The notes under the pieces are model-generated. The model had not been told where the DNA came from, did no database searches, and was given only the letters and a program-made list of their open reading frames with translations. The translations under genes and the position numbers were made by a program. A stretch of 64,000 bases of DNA from Methylocapsa palsarum (GTDB taxonomy: Bacteria; Pseudomonadota; Alphaproteobacteria; Rhizobiales; Beijerinckiaceae), in the NCBI RefSeq assembly GCF_900114285.1, contig NZ_FOSN01000001.1, forward strand, positions 124,001-188,000, written 5' to 3'. Each line of letters opens with the position of its first letter. Position 1 is the first letter of the stretch. Shown piece after piece: positions 28,030 to 36,938 of the stretch.

Positions 28030-29241
28030 ATGACAGATCCCTCCCCTGCGCCTGCGCCCGCCCCTGCCTTTCCTCGTGATCCTGCGATGCGGCGCGCCCT
28101 GGGGCTTGACGCGCTCGCCGCGATCCTACCGATGGACCGGCGCGACCGGCTCGCCGAACTTCTGACCGACGACGACGTCGCCACCTTGAAGCATCTCGCC
28201 CGCGAGGGGATGGGCGAGAACAGTTTGCGGGGGCTCGCGTCCGACCTCGCCTATCTCGAGGCTTGGGCTTTGGCGTCGACGTCAAGTCCCTTGCCCTGGC
28301 CGGCGCCTGAGGCGCTCGCCTTGAAATTCGTGGCGCATCATTTGTGGGACCCGGCCCGGCGCGACGCCGACCCGAGCCACGGGATGCCGGCGGATGTCGC
28401 GGCGAGCCTGCGGGCGCAGAATCTGCTAAGGGCCGAGGGCCCGCACGCCCCGGCGACGGTGCGCCGGCGGCTCTCGAGCTGGGCGACGCTGCACCATTGG
28501 AAAGGCGCCGACGGTCCGTTCAAGTCGGCGCCGCTCCGCGCGGCGCTCCGTCTTTCGGTGCGCGCCGGCGCGCGGCCGCGGATGCGCAAGAGCGCCCGCG
28601 CCGTGACGCTCGACGTGCTGGAGCAACTCCTTTCAACCTGCGGCTCGGACCGGCTTGTCGATGCGCGCGATGCGGCGTTGCTGCTCGTCGCGTTCGGCTC
28701 GGGCGGGCGGCGCCGGAGCGAAGTCGCCGGACTGCGGATCGAGCAATTGATCGAGGAGGGGGCGATCCTTGAAGATCCGGCCGATCCCGGCTCGACGTCT
28801 TTGCCGTGTCTTTCGATCAGGCTGGGGCGGACCAAGACGGCGAAGGCTGACGAGGACACGAGGGTTCTTCTCGTCGGGCGCCCGGTCGAGGCGTTGCGGG
28901 AATGGCTGGCGCGCGCCGGCATCGCAAAAGGCCCGGTGTTCCGTGCGATCGACCAATGGGGCGGCCTCGACGATAAAGCGATGACGCCGCAGGCGGTGAA
29001 CTGGATCGTAAAGCGGCGCGCCGCCGCGGCCGGGCTCGACCCGAAGCTTTATTCGGCGCATGGACTTCGCTCCGGCTATCTGACCGAGGCGGCGCGGGAA
29101 GGCGTCCCCTTGCCCGAGGCGATGCAGCAAAGCCAGCACCGCTCGATCCAGCAGGCGGCAAGCTATTACAACGACTCGGAACGCAAGCAGGGTAGGGCGG
29201 CGAGGCTGGCCTCAATCCCGAAAGTCCTCCCCCAATGCTAG
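28030..29241 (+). CDS. Tyrosine recombinase / phage-type integrase
   Basis: A 403-residue site-specific recombinase. An N-terminal SAM-like DNA-binding region (about 45-180) precedes the catalytic domain. Box I Arg is in GSGGRRRSEVAGL (about 220-232), a Lys follows in GRTKTAK, box II is SAHGLRSGYLTEAA (His and Arg, near 338-351), and the later His and nucleophile Tyr are in QSQHRSIQQAASYYND (near 363-378). The full R-K-H-R-H-Y set is present, so it should be active. No tRNA, att duplication, cargo or partner gene is adjacent. The N-terminus is Pro-Ala rich. Its TAG stop begins a palindromic element. Confidence 0.88.
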   Translation: MTDPSPAPAPAPAFPRDPAMRRALGLDALAAILPMDRRDRLAELLTDDDVATLKHLAREGMGENSLRGLASDLAYLEAWALASTSSPLPWPAPEALALKFVAHHLWDPARRDADPSHGMPADVAASLRAQNLLRAEGPHAPATVRRRLSSWATLHHWKGADGPFKSAPLRAALRLSVRAGARPRMRKSARAVTLDVLEQLLSTCGSDRLVDARDAALLLVAFGSGGRRRSEVAGLRIEQLIEEGAILEDPADPGSTSLPCLSIRLGRTKTAKADEDTRVLLVGRPVEALREWLARAGIAKGPVFRAIDQWGGLDDKAMTPQAVNWIVKRRAAAAGLDPKLYSAHGLRSGYLTEAAREGVPLPEAMQQSQHRSIQQAASYYNDSERKQGRAARLASIPKVLPQC

Positions 29242-29289
29242 AGCGCTTTCCGGCCGAATGTGCTCATTCGGTCGATCAGAAATCGCTCC
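29239..29289. repeat. Palindromic repeat element R7 (stem type C)
   Basis: TAGAGCGCTTTCCGG, core CCGAATG TGCT CATTCGG, then TCGATCAGAAATCGCTCC. TAG is the recombinase stop. It has the same arms as R1 but a different, internally paired core. Confidence 0.9.
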
Positions 29290-29303
29290 GGATTCATAAA
29301 CTT

Positions 29304-29345
29304 GAGCGCATTCCGGCCGGAGGGAGTCATTCGGTCGATCAAGAT
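29304..29345. repeat. Palindromic repeat element R8 (degenerate)
   Basis: GAGCGCATTCCGGCCG, then AGGGAGTCATTCGG and TCGATCAAGAT. The right half matches R7 but the left half of the core has decayed. It follows R7 after 14 bases. Confidence 0.78.
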
Positions 29346-29437
29346 AAATCCCCGGCGGTTTTCCAGATAAAAGCCCCTGTGGAATCCTGATCGCGAGTGA
29401 GGGTCGCCTGTAGCCTGGCAGGCGGTCTGAGCGACGC

Positions 29438-30532
29438 TCACTCCAAAACCACATATTCACGCGGCGCGCCGTTTTTCGGCCCGTCGAAGAAAATCAGCAC
29501 CCGCAGGGGCTTGACGCCCAGCACCGTCACAGCCTCCGCCTTGGCGCGTTTTTTCCTGTCGAACACATCCTCGAGAACCGCGATCTGCTTCACTGCGCCG
29601 CCGGGTCGCGGCTCGACCGTGAACAGACTGAACGGGATATGCCACTGCTCCTGCGCCGGGCCCGCGAGTACCAGCAATCTGCCGTCCGGCATCGCCGCCA
29701 TGTCGCGAACGCCGACATTGCAGCCAAGCGCGATCGGGATGATCTCCGGCTCTCCCCGAAGCGGCTCATGGCCAGGCGCGAACAGCGCGCTGACCTTGAC
29801 GCCGACGAGATAGGCGGCGCCCTCGATCGTCGGCGCCCTGAGGCCGGCGAAGAGTTTATCGCCGACGACGGCGAGGCCTTCGATATTGAGCCCGTCCTCC
29901 TGGATGAGATGCTTGCCGAAAAAGGGGCCGATTTTCGGCGCCGTCCGTAGCGCGTCGCCGAGCCGGTAGGTCGTCTCGACGATCCGCGCGCCGTTCTCGT
30001 CGGCCCTCAGGCGGGCGAGGATGAAGGAAGACAGGACGAATTCGTTGCCCGCCCGCGAGCATCCGTGCGAGCCGACAATGTAGAAATAGGGCGCGGCGTA
30101 AGCGACGCCCTCGCCGTCGAGATCCTTGAACACCGGCTCCTGGTCGAGGCAGCCCTGCGCCAGAGGCGAGGCCGCCACCGCCGCGGGCTTCTCGCCGAGC
30201 GTCGAAGGACTCGGCACGTCGTCGATCAGCGGCGCTTTTTTTCCGGCGGCGATATGGCCGTTGTCGATGGTGAAAAACTGGGCCGACCGGCTCTGATCGT
30301 TGATCGCGAGGCAGAGCCCCGAACGATCGCACGCCGCTCCGCTCAGATCTTCGGCGATCTTGTCCTTGCCGTTGTCCTTCTCGAGAAAGGGCGGGTCGAC
30401 CAGATAGAGCTGCACCGCCTGCAGCGGGCGCAGCGGCTCGGCAAAGGCCGCGACGATAGCGGGCGGCAGCCCCATGAGGGCGGACCCGGCGGCCAGGACT
30501 AAAGCGGCGATAGCTCCGGCGGCTGTGCGCAC
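29438..30532 (-). CDS. DUF3616 domain protein, exported
   Basis: A 364-residue protein with an N-terminal signal peptide (hydrophobic stretch about residues 5-28, likely cleavage after AFA near 31). The rest matches the DUF3616 pattern: EDLSGAACDRSGLCLAINDQ, GVAYAAPYFYIVGSHGCSR, EDGLNIEGLAVVGDKLFAGLRAP and a beta-propeller-like rhythm. Function is unknown; the family resembles extracytoplasmic phytase-like or esterase-like propellers. It is divergent from trpS. Confidence 0.8.
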   Translation of the reverse strand: MRTAAGAIAALVLAAGSALMGLPPAIVAAFAEPLRPLQAVQLYLVDPPFLEKDNGKDKIAEDLSGAACDRSGLCLAINDQSRSAQFFTIDNGHIAAGKKAPLIDDVPSPSTLGEKPAAVAASPLAQGCLDQEPVFKDLDGEGVAYAAPYFYIVGSHGCSRAGNEFVLSSFILARLRADENGARIVETTYRLGDALRTAPKIGPFFGKHLIQEDGLNIEGLAVVGDKLFAGLRAPTIEGAAYLVGVKVSALFAPGHEPLRGEPEIIPIALGCNVGVRDMAAMPDGRLLVLAGPAQEQWHIPFSLFTVEPRPGGAVKQIAVLEDVFDRKKRAKAEAVTVLGVKPLRVLIFFDGPKNGAPREYVVLE

Positions 30533-30797
30533 CCTTCTCTCCTTCCGCGATCAGACCTTGCGCAAAAACATATATCGGTTTACGCGACGCCCCAAACCAG
30601 TCTCGTCCAGGCGTTGAAACCGAAGGCCCATTTTGCCTTCGGCCGTGCGACCAAGTAAGAGGACGGAACAGATCGCAACCCCACCGCATGACGGACGGAC
30701 CTCCGTTCGCAGCCCTGGAGCACGCCCGGTCGAAGACCCCTGGTCGAAGGTCTTTGTCGCGCATCCTTATTCGTCCCGCCGAAGTTCTGGAGCCCGA

Positions 30798-31832
30798 ATG
30801 CCAAAGTTCAAGGAACGCGTTTTCTCCGGCGTGCAGCCGACGGGAAACCTGCATCTCGGCAATTATCTCGGCGCGATCGTCAAGTTCGTCGAACTGCAAA
30901 AAACCCACGACTGCATCTATTGCGTCGTCGATCTTCACGCGATCACGGTGCCGCAGAAGCCGGAGGAACTGAAGTCGAGCATAAGGGAAGTGACGGCGGC
31001 CTTTATCGCCTCGGGCGTCGATCCCAAACAGCATATCGTCTTCAACCAGAGCCAGGTCTGCGAACATGCCGAACTTGCCTGGATCTTTAATTGCGTCGCG
31101 CGCATCGGTTGGCTGAACCGCATGACGCAGTTCAAGGAGAAGGCGGGCAAGGACCGCGAGAACGCCTCGGTCGGACTTTACGCCTACCCATGCCTGATGG
31201 CCGCCGACATCCTCGTCTACCGCGCGACGCATGTGCCGGTCGGCGAGGATCAGAAACAGCACCTCGAACTCGCCCGCGACATCGCGCAGAAGTTCAATCT
31301 CGATTTCGGAGAGCGGATCGCGGCGCTCGGCCATGGCGACGCATTCTTTCCGCTGCCCGAGCCCCTGATCCAGGGTCCGGCCGCGCGCGTGATGAGTTTG
31401 CGCGACGGCGCGAAGAAAATGTCGAAGTCGGACCCTTCGGATTATTCGCGCATCAATCTTGCGGACGACGCCGATATCATCGCGCAGAAGGTTCGCAAGG
31501 CGAAGACCGACCCGGAACCTCTGCCTTCCGAGGTGGAAGGACTCGCCAAACGGCCCGAAGCGGAAAACCTCGTCGGGATCTTCTCGGCGCTCAACGGGCA
31601 GACCAAGCTCGATGTTCTTCGCCAGTTCGGCGGCGGCAATTTTTCGGCGTTCAAATCGGCGCTGGTCGATCTGGCGGTGGCGAAGCTCGGTCCGATCGGC
31701 GCGGAAATGAAGCGCCTGAAAGACGATACGGACTATATCGACAAGGTGCTGCTCGACGGCGCCTCGAGAGCCAAGGTGATCGCCAGGGAAAACCTCGCGG
31801 CGGTGAAGGATATCCTCGGCTTCGTGCGGTAG
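30798..31832 (+). CDS. trpS: Tryptophanyl-tRNA synthetase
   Basis: A 344-residue class Ic synthetase. The HIGH-type motif is [13 protein letters not shown] (about residues 13-25) and the KMSKS loop is [10 protein letters not shown] (near 206-215). [17 protein letters not shown] is the tRNA/adenylate region. The ATG at 30798 with a GGAG site gives the family start [16 protein letters not shown]; a longer frame to 30633 is not conserved-looking. The 265-base leader (30533-30797) shows nothing I can name. Confidence 0.95.
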   Translation: MPKFKERVFSGVQPTGNLHLGNYLGAIVKFVELQKTHDCIYCVVDLHAITVPQKPEELKSSIREVTAAFIASGVDPKQHIVFNQSQVCEHAELAWIFNCVARIGWLNRMTQFKEKAGKDRENASVGLYAYPCLMAADILVYRATHVPVGEDQKQHLELARDIAQKFNLDFGERIAALGHGDAFFPLPEPLIQGPAARVMSLRDGAKKMSKSDPSDYSRINLADDADIIAQKVRKAKTDPEPLPSEVEGLAKRPEAENLVGIFSALNGQTKLDVLRQFGGGNFSAFKSALVDLAVAKLGPIGAEMKRLKDDTDYIDKVLLDGASRAKVIARENLAAVKDILGFVR

Positions 31833-31839
31833 CGACAGA

Positions 31840-32901
31840 CTAGTGATCGTGCCTGTGATGCGCGTCCGGGTAGTGCGGATGGGTGTGGCGTAGCGGCGCG
31901 TGCCGGTGCTTGTGTGAATGCGGCTCGCTCACCGGGCCGTCGTGCTCATGCTGGTGGTGCGCGTCGTGCGTATGGGCGTGCTCGTGCTCCAGCTCGTCAT
32001 GCATATGTTCGTGCTCGTGGCGCTCAGTGAGGTGAAGCCACAGGCCAAGGCCCATCAAAAGTCCGGCGAGGCCAAGCCGCGCCGTGAGCGGCTCGTGCAG
32101 CAGGGCGATCGCAAGCACGGCGCCGATAAAGGGTGCCAGGGAGAAATAAGCGCTGGCGCGGGCCGTCCCGAGATGACGCAGAGCGAGCACAAAACACACG
32201 AGGCTGACGCCGACGCCGAAGAATCCGACCGCGGCCGCCGCGCCGAAGGATCCGCGCGAGGGAAGCGCCGCGCCGAACCATAGCACGAGCGCGATGTTCG
32301 CCGCTCCCGCGACGAGGCCCTTGATCATCGCGATCTGCGCCGGATCGGAAGCGGACAGTTTGCGGGTGAGATTGTTGTCGAGGCCCCAGCACAAACAGGC
32401 CGCTGCGATGAGCGCCGCGCCGCGGTCTAACGCGACGCCCTTTCCGTTCGATGAGAGCAACGCCGCGCCGGCGAGAATCGCGAAGGCGCCGAGCAGCAGG
32501 CGGCGATCGACGTTCTCCTTGAACGCGAGCCAGGCGATCGCCATTGTGAACAAAGATTCGAGGTTGAGCAGCAGGGAGGCCGAGGACGCCTGCGTGCGCG
32601 TCAGGCCAAGCATGAGCAGCAGCGGGCCGAGCAGACCGCCAAACACGACGACCGCGCCAAGCCACGGCAGATCGCTCCGGCGCAGCGGCGCTTCATTGGA
32701 TGGAACTCCCGTCGCAGTGCGGCCGAGGCGGACGGCGGCGAGGCCGAGCCCCGCGCCAAGGTAGAGCGCGCCCGCCAGCATTTGCGGATCGAGCGCGCCG
32801 AGCAGCAATTTCGACAGCGGCGTCGAGGCGCCGAACAGGATCGCGGAGCCAAGCGCGAGCGGAACGCCCGGCCAGAGATGTGCGTGCGCGCTGTGAGTCA
32901 T
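31840..32901 (-). CDS. DMT/EamA-family transporter with a histidine-rich C-terminal tail
   Basis: A 353-residue protein: ten predicted membrane helices forming two EamA repeats (about 10-145 and 155-290), then a tail of about 60 residues of which roughly half are His, arranged as HEHEH, HAHTHD, HKHRH and HTHPHYP. Metal-binding tails of this kind suggest nickel, cobalt or zinc involvement, but EamA substrates range from amino acids to metabolites. Similar tailed permeases occur in other proteobacteria. Its stop is eight bases from that of convergent trpS. Confidence 0.86.
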   Translation of the reverse strand: MTHSAHAHLWPGVPLALGSAILFGASTPLSKLLLGALDPQMLAGALYLGAGLGLAAVRLGRTATGVPSNEAPLRRSDLPWLGAVVVFGGLLGPLLLMLGLTRTQASSASLLLNLESLFTMAIAWLAFKENVDRRLLLGAFAILAGAALLSSNGKGVALDRGAALIAAACLCWGLDNNLTRKLSASDPAQIAMIKGLVAGAANIALVLWFGAALPSRGSFGAAAAVGFFGVGVSLVCFVLALRHLGTARASAYFSLAPFIGAVLAIALLHEPLTARLGLAGLLMGLGLWLHLTERHEHEHMHDELEHEHAHTHDAHHQHEHDGPVSEPHSHKHRHAPLRHTHPHYPDAHHRHDH

Positions 32902-33046
32902 GGCGGACGGCCGCGCGGTTGGAGAAGATGGCTATATCCGCAATTTCACCGCATCATTGCCGATGCTTGGTCGGTTGACAAGATCGCATCGGCGCGCTTC
33001 CCGATGTCCTTTTCGGTCGCCAGGTTCTGTCGATGCGAACAAGTCG

Positions 33047-33382
33047 TCAATGCGCCGTCTTCGAAAAGACGTTGAGCACCACGACGCCAAGCATGATAAG
33101 TCCGATGCCGGCGAGTTCGCCAGCCCCGAGAGTCTGATTGTAGATGATCCATGCGATCAGCGACACCAGCGCGATCCCGGCGCCGGACCACACCGCATAG
33201 GCGACGCCGACCGGCATGTCGCGCAACGTCAGCGAAAGAAAATAAAAGGCGAGCGCATAGCCCGCGATGACGACCATCGAGGGAACGGGGCGCGTAAATC
33301 CCTCGGCGAGCTTCAGCGCCGAGGTGGCCGCGACTTCGGATGAAATCGCGATGGCGAGGTAGAGCCACGTCAGGCCGCTCAT
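33047..33382 (-). CDS. Small multidrug resistance (SMR) transporter
   Basis: A 111-residue, four-helix protein. The essential membrane Glu is in [19 protein letters not shown] near residue 16; [18 protein letters not shown] is the family signature around residues 62-79. SMR proteins work as antiparallel dimers exchanging protons for cationic compounds or guanidinium. The EmrE/QacE/SugE subtype cannot be settled by eye. It lies four bases downstream of the pepF gene. Confidence 0.9.
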   Translation of the reverse strand: MSGLTWLYLAIAISSEVAATSALKLAEGFTRPVPSMVVIAGYALAFYFLSLTLRDMPVGVAYAVWSGAGIALVSLIAWIIYNQTLGAGELAGIGLIMLGVVVLNVFSKTAH

Positions 33383-33386
33383 CGTC

Positions 33387-35246
33387 TCACGCTTTGTCTT
33401 CGAGCGCCTCGAGATCGGCGATCATGCCCTCGATCATGGCGAGCCCGATCTGCCAGAAGGCGGGATCGCGCGCGTCGAGGCCGAAGGGCGCCAGAAGCTC
33501 GCTGTGGTGTTTGGCGCCGCCCGCCGACAACATGGCGAGGTAGCGCTCCGCGAAACCGTCCCGCGCGCCCTGGTAGACTCCGTACAGAGAGTTCACGAGA
33601 CAATCGCCAAAGGCGTAGGCGTAGACGTAGAACGGCGAGTGGACGAAATGCGGAATATACGCCCAGTAGGATTCATAGGCCGCGCCAAGCTCGATCGCGG
33701 GGCCGAGGCTGTCCGCCTGTTCACGCATCCACAAGGCGCTGATCTGGTCCGGCGTGAGTTCGCCCTTGCGCCGCTCGGTATGAACCGCGCGCTCGAAGGA
33801 ATAGAAGGCGATCTGGCGCACCACCGTGTTGAGCATGTCCTCGACCTTGGAGGCCAGCATCGCGCGGCGTTCGGCGATGGTGTGGGTCTGCGCAAGCAGG
33901 GCGCGGAAGGTCAGCATTTCGCCAAACACCGAGGCGGTCTCGGCCAGCGTCAACGGCGTCGGCGCCATCAAGGCGCCGTTCGGCGCGGCGAGGACCTGAT
34001 GCACGCCGTGGCCGAGTTCATGCGCGAGCGTCATCACGTCGCGCGGCCTGCCCTGGTAGTTGAGCAGCACATAAGGGTGCGCGGAGGGCACGGTCGGATG
34101 CGAAAAGGCGCCGGGCGCCTTGCCGGGGCGCACCGGCGCGTCGATCCAGCGCTCATCGAAGAAGCGCTTCGCGACGCTCGCCATTTTCGGCGAGAATTCG
34201 CCATAGGCGCCGAGCACAACGTCGCGGGCTTCGCCCCACGGGTAGACCTTAGCGGCGGTGTGCGGCAGCGGCGCGTTGCGGTCCCAGAATTTCAGCGCGG
34301 GGACGCCGAACCATTTGGCCTTCAGCCTGTAGTACCGGTGCGACAGGCGCGGGTAGGCGTCGCGCACGGCGGCGGCCAGCGCGTCGACTACCTCGCGCTC
34401 CACGCGGTTGGCGAGATGGCGCGCGTCGGCGATATCCTTGAAGCCGCGCCAGCGGTCGGAAATCTCCTTGTCCTTGGCGAGCGTGTTCGAGATCAGGGCG
34501 AAGGTGCGCAGGTTGTCCTTGAGGCCCGCACCGAAGGCGAGCGCGGCCTTCTCGCGGGTCGCTTCGTCTTCGGCTTGCATGAGGTTGAGGACAGGCTCGA
34601 CGGCGAGCTTCTCGCCATCGACGTCGAAGCGCATCGCCGTGATCGTCTCGTCGAACAGCCGGTTCCACGCGCCGTAGGCGGTGACCGATTTCTCATGGAA
34701 CAATTGCTCGATCCTGTCGTCGAGCTGGTAGGGCTTGCCCTTGCGGATGTCCGCGATCCACGGCCTGTAGCGCGCCAGCGGGCCGTTCAACAGCGCCTTG
34801 TCGAGCGCGCCTTCCTCGAGGCGATTGAGCTCCAGCTCGAAAAACAGAAGGTCGGATGAGGCCGCGGTGACCTTCTCCTGCGCGTCGCCGTAGAATTTCG
34901 CCCGCGCGACATCGGACGTATCGCTTGAATAGGTGAGGCCCGCGAAGGACATGATCTTGCCGAGCAATTCCTCCAGCGCTTCGTAGCCGGCGATCGCCGC
35001 CGCGAGCTGCGCGCCCGTCTCGTCTTTGGCGAGCGTCTCGAGCTGGCCCTTGTAGGCGGCGTTGAACGCCTGCGCCTCGCTCGCGGCCCTGGCGAGGTCT
35101 TCCGCGAATTGAGGAGAATCCATCGCCGGGTAAAGCGCCGAGAGATCCCATTCGGGCAGGGCGCCGAGGTCGGGCCCGGCCTTCACCTTGAAAGCTGCGA
35201 CGGTGGCTTCGGCGGCGGACTGACGGTGCGGGCGCGAGGGGAGCAT
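33387..35246 (-). CDS. pepF: M3-family oligoendopeptidase F
   Basis: A 619-residue cytoplasmic zinc metallopeptidase. The HEXXH motif is [11 protein letters not shown] (about residues 408-418), and the third ligand Glu is in [12 protein letters not shown] about 25 residues later. The C-terminal [16 protein letters not shown] is the M3B signature. It hydrolyses peptides of roughly 7-17 residues. The N-terminal 15 residues are variable, so the exact start is uncertain. The 277 bases upstream (35247-35523) have no recognisable gene. Confidence 0.93.
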   Translation of the reverse strand: MLPSRPHRQSAAEATVAAFKVKAGPDLGALPEWDLSALYPAMDSPQFAEDLARAASEAQAFNAAYKGQLETLAKDETGAQLAAAIAGYEALEELLGKIMSFAGLTYSSDTSDVARAKFYGDAQEKVTAASSDLLFFELELNRLEEGALDKALLNGPLARYRPWIADIRKGKPYQLDDRIEQLFHEKSVTAYGAWNRLFDETITAMRFDVDGEKLAVEPVLNLMQAEDEATREKAALAFGAGLKDNLRTFALISNTLAKDKEISDRWRGFKDIADARHLANRVEREVVDALAAAVRDAYPRLSHRYYRLKAKWFGVPALKFWDRNAPLPHTAAKVYPWGEARDVVLGAYGEFSPKMASVAKRFFDERWIDAPVRPGKAPGAFSHPTVPSAHPYVLLNYQGRPRDVMTLAHELGHGVHQVLAAPNGALMAPTPLTLAETASVFGEMLTFRALLAQTHTIAERRAMLASKVEDMLNTVVRQIAFYSFERAVHTERRKGELTPDQISALWMREQADSLGPAIELGAAYESYWAYIPHFVHSPFYVYAYAFGDCLVNSLYGVYQGARDGFAERYLAMLSAGGAKHHSELLAPFGLDARDPAFWQIGLAMIEGMIADLEALEDKA

Positions 35247-35523
35247 GGCGGAACCTGAGGCTGGGAGAACGGCGTTGAGAAAGACTATATCGGCGCGCGG
35301 GCGGCAGGATCAACCTTGCGCGCCGCTTTGCTCGTGGCGGAGAGGGGGCGCCGCGGGGCGGTGCATTATAGAGGCGCGGCCGAACGGCTGTGCGAAGACA
35401 TTCCGGCCGTGCGATCAATGGATTGGACTGACCAGTCCGGCCGTTTGGAGCGCGCCAGGTTCATCAGGACGGATTTGCTCGTCCTTCGAGACGACGCTTC
35501 GAGGCTCGTCACCGATTGGAGCC

Positions 35524-35832
35524 CTACGCCAGATCCTCTTTCACCCGTTGGAAGAACGCCTCCAGCACGTCGCGGCGAAGGACATAGCTGCAGAACTTGC
35601 CCTCGCGGACAACGTCGACCAGCCCGGCCGTCTCCAGCTCTTTCATATGATGCGAGAGCGTCGCCGGGTTGATGCCGAGGCAGTCGCGCACGGCCCCGCA
35701 GGCGAGCGCGTCGGGCCGCTCGCCAAGCCGCTTCAGGATCTCGTAGCGACGGGGATCGCCCAAGGCCTTCGCAATCTGAAGAGCCTGCTCAGCCGTAAGC
35801 CTTTGGGCCGGTCTCGGGGCGTCGTTCGTCAT
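35524..35832 (-). CDS. ArsR-family transcriptional regulator
   Basis: A 102-residue winged-helix protein. ALGDPRRYEILKRLGERP leads into GINPATLSHHMKELETAGLVDVVREGK, the recognition helix and wing. The CxxxxxC-type metal site of ArsR itself is not obvious, although two Cys lie near residues 45 and 51, so this may be a non-metal ArsR regulator. It is 76 bases downstream of an SDR gene on the same strand. Confidence 0.87.
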   Translation of the reverse strand: MTNDAPRPAQRLTAEQALQIAKALGDPRRYEILKRLGERPDALACGAVRDCLGINPATLSHHMKELETAGLVDVVREGKFCSYVLRRDVLEAFFQRVKEDLA

Positions 35833-35908
35833 TCCCGCACTTTCGGGCCCGCCCGCCGGGCGGACAGGCCGAGATCAGGTCCGGCGGCGCGCCGGCTCCT
35901 TGAAGCTG

Positions 35909-36658
35909 CTAGCGTAAACCGCCCGAAACCACCAGTGTTTCGCCAGTGATCCAGCGCGATTCGTCGGACGCCAGAAAGACCGCGGCGGGCGTGATGTCGT
36001 CCGGCACGCCGGTTCGTCCGAGCGGGGTCAGCGCAACCATGTATTTCTCGGCGTCGCTGGCGAGAATTCCCGACGACTTGGTTCCTTCGGTTTCGACGAG
36101 ACCCGGATTGATCGAATTGACCCTGATCTTGCGCGGGCCGAGTTCGCGCGAGAGCACGCGGGTTGCCGAATCCACCGCGCCTTTGGTCGCGGTATAGACG
36201 ACGGAATTGGGCGGATTGAGGCTGGTGATCGCCGAGCTGATGTTAATGACGCTGCCGCCGGCCTCGCCAAACAGCGTCGCCGCCTCCTGGGTCGCGAGCA
36301 GAAGCCCGAGGACGTTGGTGTTGAAATGGCGGTGGAACTCGTCTTCCGTCAAAGCCTCGAGAGCCTGGAGATTGTAGACGCCGGCGTTGTTGACGAGGAT
36401 GTCGAGCCGGCCAAAGCTTTGCTTCGTCTCGGCGAAGAGGCGTTTCACGTCGGCGGCTTTCGCCACGTCGCCCTGTATGGCGATGGCCTTGCCGCCCTTC
36501 GCCTTGATCTCGCCGACGATTTTGTCCGCGCCTTCCTTACTCGACGCGTAATTGACGACCACGGCCGCGCCTTCGGCTGCGAGGCCGAGGGCTATCCCCG
36601 CCCCGATGCCTTTCGACGCGCCGGTCACGATCGCTGTCTTGCCAGATAATTTACCCAT
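35909..36658 (-). CDS. Short-chain dehydrogenase/reductase
   Basis: A 249-residue classical SDR. TGASKGIGAGIAL (residues about 12-24) is the cofactor-binding glycine motif, NNAG follows, and the catalytic Ser-Tyr-Lys are in INISSAIT and VVYTATKGAV (about 139-160). PGLVETEG and a C-terminal GGLR complete the fold. The ATG at 36658 has an AAGGA site. It resembles 3-oxoacyl-ACP reductase/glucose dehydrogenase-like SDRs; the substrate cannot be assigned. The ArsR gene downstream may regulate it. Confidence 0.9.
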   Translation of the reverse strand: MGKLSGKTAIVTGASKGIGAGIALGLAAEGAAVVVNYASSKEGADKIVGEIKAKGGKAIAIQGDVAKAADVKRLFAETKQSFGRLDILVNNAGVYNLQALEALTEDEFHRHFNTNVLGLLLATQEAATLFGEAGGSVINISSAITSLNPPNSVVYTATKGAVDSATRVLSRELGPRKIRVNSINPGLVETEGTKSSGILASDAEKYMVALTPLGRTGVPDDITPAAVFLASDESRWITGETLVVSGGLR

Positions 36659-36938
36659 GACGCTGGTTCCTTTCGGGCTGAACTTTGTTCGATAGTTGCA
36701 CAAGCATCGAACGATTGTCCGTAGTTAAGGGAGACGGGCGGCTTTGGCAAGGGGACTTTCCGGCGAGGGGCTTTGGGAGGCGGGCGGGGCGTCATTAACC
36801 GCGCATTTACCCTGATCGCGGAATATGTTTGCGGGCGCACCGGCCTCATCCTGGCGGCCGCGAAACCTCCTCAATGACCGGGGCGGGCCCGTTGTCTGAT
36901 CTTTCAGCCGGTCCTTCGGGACCCGCGCGCGAGGCCGC

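Noticed and set aside
31918-32283. Rightward frame with hydrophobic start opposite the His-rich tail
   Set aside because: Produced by the His codons read on the other strand; no ribosome site or family.
33504-34859. 451-codon rightward frame over pepF
   Set aside because: Antisense to the M3 peptidase, which has HEXXH and the full family length.
36795-36809. TTAA-N7-TTTA resembling a CtrA site upstream of the NtrC-like gene
   Set aside because: One half deviates from TTAA and there is no second site; too weak to call.
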